From contig CAUQVP010000023.1 of NCBI GenBank assembly GCA_963521545.1, forward strand, positions 1 through 20,319: a DNA stretch of 20,319 bases, in the 5' to 3' direction. Below the pieces are notes generated by a model that worked only from the letters and a program-made list of their open reading frames with translations, searched no databases and was not told the origin of the DNA. The translations under genes and the position numbers were made by a program. Below, one piece after another: positions 14,899 through 20,319 of this stretch. The stretch's first letter is position 1; each line of letters begins with the position of its first letter. The DNA is from JABCPE02 sp963521545. Lineage in GTDB: Bacteria; Bacteroidota; Bacteroidia; Flavobacteriales; Weeksellaceae.

Positions 14899-15567
14899 TT
14901 AGTCTATAATCAAACCATCTTTCATGGTTAGTTTTCTGTCTGTGCTTTCTGCCAATATCGGGTTGTGAGTGATGATGACAAAAGTCTGATTGTATTTTTC
15001 TCTCAAATCAAAAAACAACTGATGCAGAGAGTCTGCATTTTTGGAGTCAAGGTTTCCTGTGGGCTCATCAGCAAAAATAATTTTAGGTGAATTTATCAAA
15101 GCTCGGATAACAGCCACCCTTTGCGCCTCGCCGCCAGAGAGCATTTTAGGTTTGTAATGGATGCGGTCTACTATATTTAGATCCTCGAAAAGCTGAATCG
15201 CTTTTTCTTTATAATCTTTTACATTTTTCCCAGCGATTCTTATCGGCATCATTACATTTTCTAAAGCTGTAAACTCTGGCAAAAGCTGATGGTGCTGAAA
15301 AACAAAACCAATGTTTTCGTTTCGGAATTTTGATAATTCTTTGTCATTCATTTTCAGGAAAGATTCTCCAAAAAGCAGGATTTCTGTTTCGTGTTTTTGA
15401 ATATCCGAAGGCAGATCCAAAGTCCCTAAAATCTGCAAAAGAGTGGATTTCCCAGCTCCAGATTCACCTACAATAGAGACAATTTCGCCTTTGTGAATTT
15501 CTAAATTTACTCCTTTGAGAACTTCCAGCTCTCCATAAGATTTATGAATGTTTTTTGCTTTTATCAT
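14899..15567 (-). CDS. ABC transporter ATP-binding protein, LolD/MacB type
   Basis: A 222-residue cytoplasmic ATPase subunit. Walker A is G34-E-S-G-A-G-K40-S-T. The signature is L-S-G-G-E-A-Q-R-V-A-V-I-R-A, Walker B I-I-F-A-D-E with the LolD-type continuation P-T-G-N-L-D, and the H-loop V-I-I-T-H-N. These point to the LolD/MacB (MacB-FtsE) clade, which powers lipoprotein release to the outer membrane or related mechanotransmission pumps. The start M-I-K-A-K-N-I-H-K-S-Y-G at 15567 is typical of the family; an ATG five codons upstream (15582) is possible. No permease gene lies beside it, so its partner is encoded elsewhere. A TATCTTTG -7 box lies 36 bases upstream of the preferred start. Confidence 0.93.
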   Translation of the reverse strand: MIKAKNIHKSYGELEVLKGVNLEIHKGEIVSIVGESGAGKSTLLQILGTLDLPSDIQKHETEILLFGESFLKMNDKELSKFRNENIGFVFQHHQLLPEFTALENVMMPIRIAGKNVKDYKEKAIQLFEDLNIVDRIHYKPKMLSGGEAQRVAVIRALINSPKIIFADEPTGNLDSKNADSLHQLFFDLREKYNQTFVIITHNPILAESTDRKLTMKDGLIID

Positions 15568-15602
15568 GTTTGAATTTAGCATAAACTGATTATGCCCGTG
15601 GG

Positions 15603-15610
15603 CAAAGATA
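15603..15610 (-). promoter_or_regulatory. -7 box TATCTTTG for the ABC ATPase gene
   Basis: The minus strand reads TATCTTTG, a perfect TAnnTTTG match, 36 bases upstream of the preferred ATG. A GC-rich inverted repeat GCCC-GT-GGGC (15594-15603) overlaps the expected transcript start and stands out in an AT-rich region; it could act in the leader or as an operator. Confidence 0.5.
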
Positions 15611-15624
15611 ATAAACTTTTAGTT

Positions 15625-15654
15625 TTTGGGATTTCTTTTTTGTTTATAATTTTG
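15625..15654 (+). promoter_or_regulatory. Promoter of the Imm40-like gene
   Basis: TTTG (15625-15628), an 18-base spacer and TAATTTTG (15647-15654) form the best -33/-7 pair in the window. It places the transcript start near 15660, just before the ATG at 15676, and decides that start over the upstream in-frame ATG at 15592. Confidence 0.65.
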
Positions 15655-15675
15655 CTTAGGAATATAGATTTTAGA

Positions 15676-16062
15676 ATGAAAAAAGAATTATGGTATTTAG
15701 GTTTTCTGAATCAAAAGGGCAGAGCTTTATCAGCTGATTATCAGAGCGGAGAAAAGGCTTTGTCGGTAGAAGATGCTTTAAAGGCAATAGAATTATTAAA
15801 AGAAGAAAAAATTGCAATTTACGGAGGAGATATTCTCACGGAAGCCGATGGGGAGATTGTTTATGCTCATGATATTTTGGGAAAAGAGTATCATTATCTA
15901 AACTGGTATTGTGATAAATCAGATGATGAAGAGAGAGCAGATTATCTGCAAAGAAGCTATGATAAAGCCAAAGAAGGAATAGTGGAGGCGAAAAAAGCAG
16001 CTGACCGATTGGGTGAAAAATGTTACATTGTGCTGGTTACAGAATATATTCATTTAACCTAA
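15676..16062 (+). CDS. Small protein resembling Imm40-type immunity proteins
   Basis: A 128-residue cytoplasmic protein beginning M-K-K-E-L-W-Y-L-G-F-L-N. It contains A-L-K-A-I-E-L-L-K-E-E-K-I-A-I-Y-G-G-D-I-L and later Y-L-N-W-Y-C-D, a layout I associate with Imm40-like immunity proteins of polymorphic toxin systems; this is from memory and only moderately sure. The C-terminal half is helical (E-E-R-A-D-Y-L-Q-R-S-Y-D-K-A). The frame is open back to an ATG at 15592, but that would add 28 residues including a hydrophobic stretch and would begin upstream of the promoter box at 15647-15654, so the internal ATG is chosen. There is no toxin gene beside it. Function is unknown; the immunity role is inference. 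Confidence 0.7.
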   Translation: MKKELWYLGFLNQKGRALSADYQSGEKALSVEDALKAIELLKEEKIAIYGGDILTEADGEIVYAHDILGKEYHYLNWYCDKSDDEERADYLQRSYDKAKEGIVEAKKAADRLGEKCYIVLVTEYIHLT

Positions 16063-16079
16063 AAATGATAAAATATTAT

Positions 16080-16087
16080 TATTTTTG
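16080..16087 (+). promoter_or_regulatory. -7 box TATTTTTG for trmD
   Basis: A perfect TAnnTTTG box followed by C, 17 bases before the trmD ATG. No TTTG -33 element is evident. Transcription from here would probably also cover the genes to 19061. Confidence 0.5.
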
Positions 16088-16103
16088 CGGAAAATTCTGA
16101 TTT

Positions 16104-16778
16104 ATGAGGATAGATATCATCACTGTGGTTCCAGAACTGATGGAAAGCCCTTTCAAGGTTTCGATGCTAAAAAGAGCGATAGAAAAAGGACTTGCGGAAA
16201 TACATTTCCATAATGTAAGGGATTATTCCACGAATAATTATAAACAAATAGATGACACCCAGTATGGTGGCGGGGCAGGAATGGTAATGATGGTGGAACC
16301 GCTGGATAAATGCATTTCTCAGCTAAAATCAGAGCGAAACTATGATGAAATCATCTATCTGACGCCAGATGGCAAAACACTCAATCAAAAAATAGCCAAC
16401 AGCCTTTCACTGAAAGAAAATTTGATTTTAATCTGTGGGCATTACAAAGGTATTGACCAGAGAGTGAGGGATTTACATGTAACAATGGAGATTTCCATCG
16501 GAGATTTTGTTCTTACAGGAGGAGAACTGGCGGCATGTGTCCTAGTGGATTCTGTGGTCAGACTATTACCAGGTGTTCTGAATGATGAGCAGTCAGCCCT
16601 TACGGACAGTTTTCAGGACAATCTTCTTTCGCCACCGATATACACACGCCCAGAAGTTTATAAAGGGCTAGAAGTTCCGAAAGTTCTTTTGAGTGGTAAT
16701 TTTGCAGCGATAGAGCAGTGGCGACACGAAAAAGCACTAGAAATCACTCAGCAGAAGCGTCCAGACTTATTGGATTAA
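16104..16778 (+). CDS. trmD: tRNA (guanine37-N1)-methyltransferase
   Basis: A 224-residue SPOUT-class enzyme that methylates G37 next to the anticodon to prevent frameshifting. Signature segments are all present: M-R-I-D-I-I-T-V-V-P-E at the start, R39-D-Y-S, D-D-T-Q-Y-G-G-G-A-G-M (50-60), the SAM-binding knot pieces L-T-P-D-G (86-90) and I-C-G-H-Y-K-G-I-D-Q-R (110-120), and S-I-G-D-F-V-L-T-G-G-E-L-A (131-143). The C-terminal helix bundle ends L-E-I-T-Q-Q-K-R-P-D-L-L. Length matches the family. The usual rpsP-rimM-trmD-rplS neighbours are absent; TrmD stands with unrelated genes here. Confidence 0.97.
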   Translation: MRIDIITVVPELMESPFKVSMLKRAIEKGLAEIHFHNVRDYSTNNYKQIDDTQYGGGAGMVMMVEPLDKCISQLKSERNYDEIIYLTPDGKTLNQKIANSLSLKENLILICGHYKGIDQRVRDLHVTMEISIGDFVLTGGELAACVLVDSVVRLLPGVLNDEQSALTDSFQDNLLSPPIYTRPEVYKGLEVPKVLLSGNFAAIEQWRHEKALEITQQKRPDLLD

Positions 16779-16844
16779 ATAATTTAAATTTTCAAAGGAT
16801 TTTTGCTAAAAAAATGATACCTTGCGGTATATTTTAGGATAACG

Positions 16845-17798
16845 ATGAAGAGTCATAAAGAACTAGCTGTTTTTTATAATGTGGAAAATCTTTTTCCGCC
16901 CGATGAGAAATTTGTAAAAGGGGAGAGTAAAAAATTCTCTGGCCTGAAAAAATGGAATGAATGGCGGTATAAACACAAGTTGCAGAGACTTTCTCATGTC
17001 TTTGGACTTATTAAACAGGAAAAAGGTGAGCTTCCTTTCATCATTGGACTAGCGGAAATTGCTGATAATTCAGTATTGGAAGATTTGATTCAGCAGCCTG
17101 TTTTTGATGGCAGATATGCTTATGTGCATTATGACTCTTTGGATGAAAGAGGCGTGGATACGGCACTTCTTTATGACAAAACAAAAATAGATATTATAGA
17201 TTCTGATACGATAAGTTTTATTTTTGAATTCGAAGAAGATGGCGTGGATGGCGTGGATACGACTAGAGATATTCTTCATTGCAAAGTCCGATACAGAGGC
17301 GATATTCTCAATATTTTTGTTCTTCATCTACCATCAAAAAGAGATGATGGCATCAATCAGCCCAAAAGGGACTATATCCTAAACGAGGTCAAAGAAAAAA
17401 CATTGGCTCTTCTCAAAGATAACAGGGAAGCTGTGATACTTTTGGGAGATTTTAATGAAAATCCCTATGCAGAAAATATGAACTTTTTGCTCTATAATGA
17501 CGGCTCGGAAAAGATTTTAGAAAATCCTTTTTCGAAGTTGTATCATGAGCGTAAGTTTTCCACTTTTTACTCAAAACAAGGACTTTTATTTGACCAAATT
17601 ATACTTTCTGGGTATTTCTATGGGCAAAATTCTTTATTAAGATTTGAGAAAGCAGAAGTTTTTGCACATAATGACCTCAGAACTAGAGATGGAAAATATC
17701 AAGGAAAACCATTCCGTACCTATGCAGGAACGCGGTATTTAGGAGGGTATAGTGACCATTTTCCTGTTTTGGTGGAATTAAAAGTATCAAATCATTAA
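16845..17798 (+). CDS. Endonuclease/exonuclease/phosphatase family protein
   Basis: A 317-residue protein with the DNase I-like fold. The motif set is clear: F-Y-N-V-E-N-L-F (10-17), catalytic-type E71 in G-L-A-E-I, H161 in V-L-H-L-P-S, the G-D-F-N-E-N-P segment with D202 and N204, and the terminal S303-D304-H305. The family includes nucleases and phosphodiesterases acting on nucleic acids, lipids or nucleotides, so the substrate cannot be named. No signal peptide is seen. A small 9-base tandem duplication at 17238-17255 repeats D-G-V in an acidic loop. The 66-base gap from trmD holds a small hairpin (16817-16830) but no strong terminator, so an operon is possible. Confidence 0.9.
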   Translation: MKSHKELAVFYNVENLFPPDEKFVKGESKKFSGLKKWNEWRYKHKLQRLSHVFGLIKQEKGELPFIIGLAEIADNSVLEDLIQQPVFDGRYAYVHYDSLDERGVDTALLYDKTKIDIIDSDTISFIFEFEEDGVDGVDTTRDILHCKVRYRGDILNIFVLHLPSKRDDGINQPKRDYILNEVKEKTLALLKDNREAVILLGDFNENPYAENMNFLLYNDGSEKILENPFSKLYHERKFSTFYSKQGLLFDQIILSGYFYGQNSLLRFEKAEVFAHNDLRTRDGKYQGKPFRTYAGTRYLGGYSDHFPVLVELKVSNH

Positions 17799-17841
17799 AA
17801 AAACTTCCCAAAAAGAGGAGTAAATAAAACAATAAAAACTA

Positions 17842-18666
17842 ATGGAATTAGGAAAAATACAGACACTAACAGTCTCAGAACGAAATCATCAGGGCGTTTA
17901 TTTAGAAGATAGAAATAAGGAAAAATGTTTTCTTCCGAAGATTTTTTCTGATGAAAGCTGGAATATGGGTGATGAAGTGGAAGTGTTTGTTTATCAGGAT
18001 AATAACCAATTACAAGCGACCATAGAAACGCCGTTTTGCCAAGTTGGGGAGTTTGCAGTTATGACCTGCACCCATACCCTTCCGAGTGGGGCTTTTATGG
18101 ATTGGGGGATTATCAAGGATTTATTTATCCCTTATAAACAGCAGAAAACCAAGATAATAGAAGGGAAAAAATATTTAGTCTATGTCTATATCGATGAAGA
18201 AACAGGACTTTTGACAGGGACGACTAAATTTAAAAGAAATCCACAGTATCAGGAACTTCCGTTTAAAAAAGGTGATAAAGTTTCTTTAATCATAGCCAAT
18301 GAATCTGAACTCGGCTGGAATGTCATCATCAATCAAAAATATATAGGATTGGTTTATTTTTCGGATATTTACAAAAAACTTTATCCATTTTCAGAGGAGG
18401 TAGGATACATCAAAAACCTTCGTGAAGATGGGAAAATAGATGTTTCTTTGCAGCCAGAAGGATACCAAAATATGGATGAATTTAAGCAGAAAATATTAGA
18501 AAAGCTGGAGCAGGGCTATGGGCTTTTGTATCTTTCTGATGAGTCTTCGCCAGAGGAAATAAAGGCTGAACTGCAAATGAGCAAGAAAAACTTTAAAAAG
18601 GCTATCGGAGGGCTTTATAAGGATAAAATCATAGAAATTTTAGATGATAGAATTAAGCTCTTGTAA
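17842..18666 (+). CDS. CvfB-like S1 RNA-binding protein with winged helix
   Basis: A 274-residue cytoplasmic protein. Domains from the N-terminus appear as an S1-like barrel (about 1-60), a second one starting G-E-F-A-V-M-T-C (about 68-130) with the family piece G-A-F-M-D-W-G-I-I-K-D-L-F-I-P, a third around 145-205 (V-S-L-I-I-A-N-E-S-E-L-G-W-N-V-I-I), and a C-terminal winged helix (S-P-E-E-I-K-A-E-L-Q-M-S-K-K-N-F-K-K-A-I-G). This is the layout of CvfB/YitL, a predicted RNA-binding regulator linked to virulence factor expression in Staphylococcus. Length is normal. It follows the nuclease-fold gene by 43 bases with no promoter box, so co-transcription is likely. Confidence 0.88.
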   Translation: MELGKIQTLTVSERNHQGVYLEDRNKEKCFLPKIFSDESWNMGDEVEVFVYQDNNQLQATIETPFCQVGEFAVMTCTHTLPSGAFMDWGIIKDLFIPYKQQKTKIIEGKKYLVYVYIDEETGLLTGTTKFKRNPQYQELPFKKGDKVSLIIANESELGWNVIINQKYIGLVYFSDIYKKLYPFSEEVGYIKNLREDGKIDVSLQPEGYQNMDEFKQKILEKLEQGYGLLYLSDESSPEEIKAELQMSKKNFKKAIGGLYKDKIIEILDDRIKLL

Positions 18667-18695
18667 ATATAAATTCGTAAAAAGAATCTTTAATA

Positions 18696-19061
18696 ATGAA
18701 AAAAATATTTTATCTAAAAACATGCAGCACCTGCAAGAGAATAATGTCTGAATATGACCTTACAGACTGGGAAATCAGAGAACTGAAATCCGAGAATGTA
18801 ACCAGCGAAGAACTTCAGGAAATGAACAAAATCGCAGGAAGTTATGAGGCGCTTTTTAGTAAAAAATCTACACAGATAAAGGCAAGAGAAATAGATGTGA
18901 AAACGCTGAAAGAAGAGGATTTTAGGGACTTTATTTTAGACCATTATAGTTTTCTGAAGCGTCCTGTTTTTCTTACCGAAAAAGAAATTTTCGTGGGAAG
19001 TGAGAAGAAAAATTTAGAAAATCTAAAAATATTCTTCGAAAAGAAAAATGATACAAAATAA
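18696..19061 (+). CDS. ArsC/Spx family thioredoxin-fold protein
   Basis: A 121-residue protein beginning M-K-K-I-F-Y-L-K-T-C-S-T-C-K-R, with a C10-x-x-C13 motif, and ending in a helix after L-K-R-P-V-F-L-T-E-K. This is the ArsC/Spx thioredoxin-like fold. True arsenate reductases of the ArsC type use a single cysteine and specific arginines; the CxxC here and the absence of any ars neighbour fit a generic reductase or an Spx/YffB-like protein better. It lies 29 bases after the CvfB-like gene and is probably the last gene of that run. A weak hairpin (AAGTA-GAAA-TACTT, 19062-19075) follows its stop. Confidence 0.85.
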   Translation: MKKIFYLKTCSTCKRIMSEYDLTDWEIRELKSENVTSEELQEMNKIAGSYEALFSKKSTQIKAREIDVKTLKEEDFRDFILDHYSFLKRPVFLTEKEIFVGSEKKNLENLKIFFEKKNDTK

Positions 19062-19080
19062 AAGTAGAAATACTTCTTTA
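19062..19080 (+). terminator. Weak hairpin after the ArsC/Spx gene
   Basis: AAGTA (19062-19066), loop GAAA and TACTT (19071-19075) form a 5-base-pair stem directly after the stop codon, followed by only short T-runs. It may be a poor terminator at best. Confidence 0.3.
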
Positions 19081-19096
19081 TAACTTTTAATTTAAT

Positions 19097-19104
19097 TAAC
19101 TTTG
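19097..19104 (+). promoter_or_regulatory. -7 box TAACTTTG for the aminotransferase
   Basis: A perfect TAnnTTTG match 27 bases before the start codon at 19131. The -33 region is T-rich without a clear TTTG. Confidence 0.55.
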
Positions 19105-19130
19105 TAGAAATTTGTAAAAAATAAATAAAA

Positions 19131-20318
19131 ATGGAAAAACTTTCTGATAGACTCAATAGACTGAGCTATTCTAAGACTTTTGTGATGACTAATAAAGCCA
19201 GAGAAATGAAAAGTCAAGGAATAGATGTGATAAGCCTTACACTGGGAGAGCCTGATTTTGATGTTCCAGACAATATCAAACAAGCGGCGATAGATGCTAT
19301 TCACCAAAACTACAGCCACTATTCGCCTGTTACAGGGTTTTTAGAACTTCGTGAGGCGGTTTGTAAAAAACTAAAAAGAGATAATAATCTTGACTATAAA
19401 CCAAACCAAATCTGCGTTTCTAACGGAGCGAAACAATCTATTTTCAATGTATTAGCTTCTGTTGTAAATGATGGTGATGAAGTAATTTTACCAACGCCAT
19501 ACTGGGTAAGTTATGATGAAATGGTAAAAATGATGGGCGGTGTTTCTGTTTTTGTCAATACAACGATAGATACAGATTTCAAGATGACAGCGGCTCAGCT
19601 GGAAGCAGCGATTACTCCTAAAACTAAGGCATTGCTATTCAGTTCTCCATGTAATCCTTCTGGAAGTTTCTACGAAAGAGAAGAATTGGAAGCTATCGCA
19701 AATGTTATCGCAAAATATCCACAAATTACCATTATTTCTGATGAAATCTACGAATTTATCAATTATGGTGGAAAACATACATCTATTGCAGAGTTTCCGC
19801 AAGTGTATGAGCAGACTGCTGTAATCAACGGAATGTCAAAGGCTTTCGCGATGACAGGATGGAGAATAGGTTACTCTGCGTGTCCTACTTGGCTTGCTGC
19901 CGCTTGTGACAAGGTGCAGGGACAGATGACTTCTGGTGCGAATACCATTGCGCAGAGAGCTTCTATCACAGCATTAGAAACCGATCCTTCTGAATACAAA
20001 TACATGATTGATAGCTTTGAAAAGAGAAGAGAACTGGTTTTCAATCTTTTAAAAGAAATAAAAGGTTTCAAAATCAACAAACCAAAAGGAGCTTTTTATA
20101 TGTTCCCAGATATTTCTCACTACATAGGTCAGACTTTGGACGGTGTGAAAATCAATGATTCTGATGATTTTGCGATGTATCTTTTAGAAAAAGCACATGT
20201 GGCGACAGTGGGTGGTGTTTCTTTCGGAGATAAAAACTGTATCCGTTTCTCTTACGCAGCTTCAGAAGAGCAGCTGGTAGAGGCTATGAGAAGAATAAAA
20301 GAATTATTGAATAAATAA
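19131..20318 (+). CDS. Pyridoxal-phosphate-dependent aminotransferase, class I (aspartate aminotransferase-like)
   Basis: A 395-residue fold-type I aminotransferase, complete, with its stop one base before the window edge. Family marks include L-G-E-P-D-F-D-V-P (38-46), Y-S-P-V-T-G, the V-S-N-G-A-K-Q-S PLP-phosphate segment, the N-P-S-G segment, S-D-E-I-Y-E for the PLP ring, and the Schiff-base lysine K237 in N-G-M-S-K-A-F-A-M-T-G-W-R-I-G-Y. The pattern fits the 1-gamma/AspB-type aspartate or prephenate aminotransferases. Such enzymes interconvert aspartate and oxaloacetate with 2-oxoglutarate and glutamate; exact substrate use is not decided by sequence alone. It has its own promoter box and is separated from the upstream gene by 69 bases. 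Confidence 0.93.
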   Translation: MEKLSDRLNRLSYSKTFVMTNKAREMKSQGIDVISLTLGEPDFDVPDNIKQAAIDAIHQNYSHYSPVTGFLELREAVCKKLKRDNNLDYKPNQICVSNGAKQSIFNVLASVVNDGDEVILPTPYWVSYDEMVKMMGGVSVFVNTTIDTDFKMTAAQLEAAITPKTKALLFSSPCNPSGSFYEREELEAIANVIAKYPQITIISDEIYEFINYGGKHTSIAEFPQVYEQTAVINGMSKAFAMTGWRIGYSACPTWLAAACDKVQGQMTSGANTIAQRASITALETDPSEYKYMIDSFEKRRELVFNLLKEIKGFKINKPKGAFYMFPDISHYIGQTLDGVKINDSDDFAMYLLEKAHVATVGGVSFGDKNCIRFSYAASEEQLVEAMRRIKELLNK

Positions 20319-20319
20319 A

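Noticed and set aside
15592..15675. 28-residue N-terminal extension with a hydrophobic segment on the Imm40-like gene
   Set aside because: The promoter TTTG-N18-TAATTTTG lies within it, so it would not be transcribed from that promoter; the ATG at 15676 gives a sensible start.
16817..16830. ATACC-TTGC-GGTAT hairpin between trmD and the next gene as a terminator
   Set aside because: Only a 5-base-pair stem with no T-run (ATTTTAGG follows); too weak to call. The overlapping TATATTTT is also only a 7-of-8 -7 box.
17814..17820. AGAGGAG as a ribosome binding site for the CvfB-like gene
   Set aside because: It is 21 bases from the ATG, too far for a Shine-Dalgarno interaction, and this phylum rarely uses one.
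18696..19061. Arsenic resistance gene arsC
   Set aside because: The protein has a CxxC motif and no ars neighbours; only the ArsC/Spx fold can be supported, not arsenate reduction.

Overview
The window looks like chromosomal DNA from a Bacteroidota bacterium of the Flavobacteriales, most likely the Weeksellaceae (Chryseobacterium/Elizabethkingia/Riemerella relatives). Three things point there. There is a SusC/SusD outer-membrane pair with a lipoprotein SusD. Start codons are preceded by A-rich leaders rather than Shine-Dalgarno sequences. Bacteroidota-type -7 boxes (TAnnTTTG) sit 20-80 bases upstream of most transcription units, and the 9-mer TATTTTTGC recurs in front of three of them. The genus is inference.

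Layout. Bases 1-721 (minus strand): the first 18 codons of an MmcQ/YjbR-like protein and a SMI1/KNR4(SUKH)-like acidic protein. Bases 860-7953: a tight three-gene unit of a secreted zinc metalloprotease (gluzincin/metzincin-type HExxHxxGxxH), a SusC/RagA TonB-dependent porin and a SusD/RagB lipoprotein, closed by a strong hairpin terminator. Bases 7980-10642: valS with its own promoter. Bases 10651-12508: an AT-rich type II restriction-modification module of the Eco47II/Sau96I (GGNCC) kind, REase first and m5C methylase second, inserted between valS and a tatA-like gene. Bases 12678-13499: tatA and a PAP2 phosphatase, abutting. Bases 13509-14138 (minus): a secreted MORN-repeat protein. Bases 14245-14862: a secreted protein with a carboxypeptidase-regulatory-like beta-sandwich. 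Bases 14899-15567 (minus): a LolD/MacB-type ABC ATPase. Bases 15676-16062: a small Imm40-like protein. Bases 16104-19061: trmD, an endonuclease/exonuclease/phosphatase-family protein, a CvfB-like S1/winged-helix protein and an ArsC/Spx-fold protein. Bases 19131-20318: a class I PLP aminotransferase ending almost at the window edge.

How the genes work together. The protease-SusC-SusD unit is best read as an extracellular or periplasmic proteolysis plus oligopeptide import system (RagAB-like); the substrate is inferred. The R-M pair is a self-contained defence or selfish module and the clearest horizontally acquired segment. The other genes are mostly housekeeping (aminoacylation, tRNA modification, protein export, lipid phosphatase, amino-acid metabolism).

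No RNA gene, insertion sequence, CRISPR array or prophage was found. I saw no wholly new multi-gene system. The features most worth a second look are the R-before-M module with matching 12-base flanks, the protease-SusCD operon, and the two orphan immunity-like proteins with no partner toxin in view.
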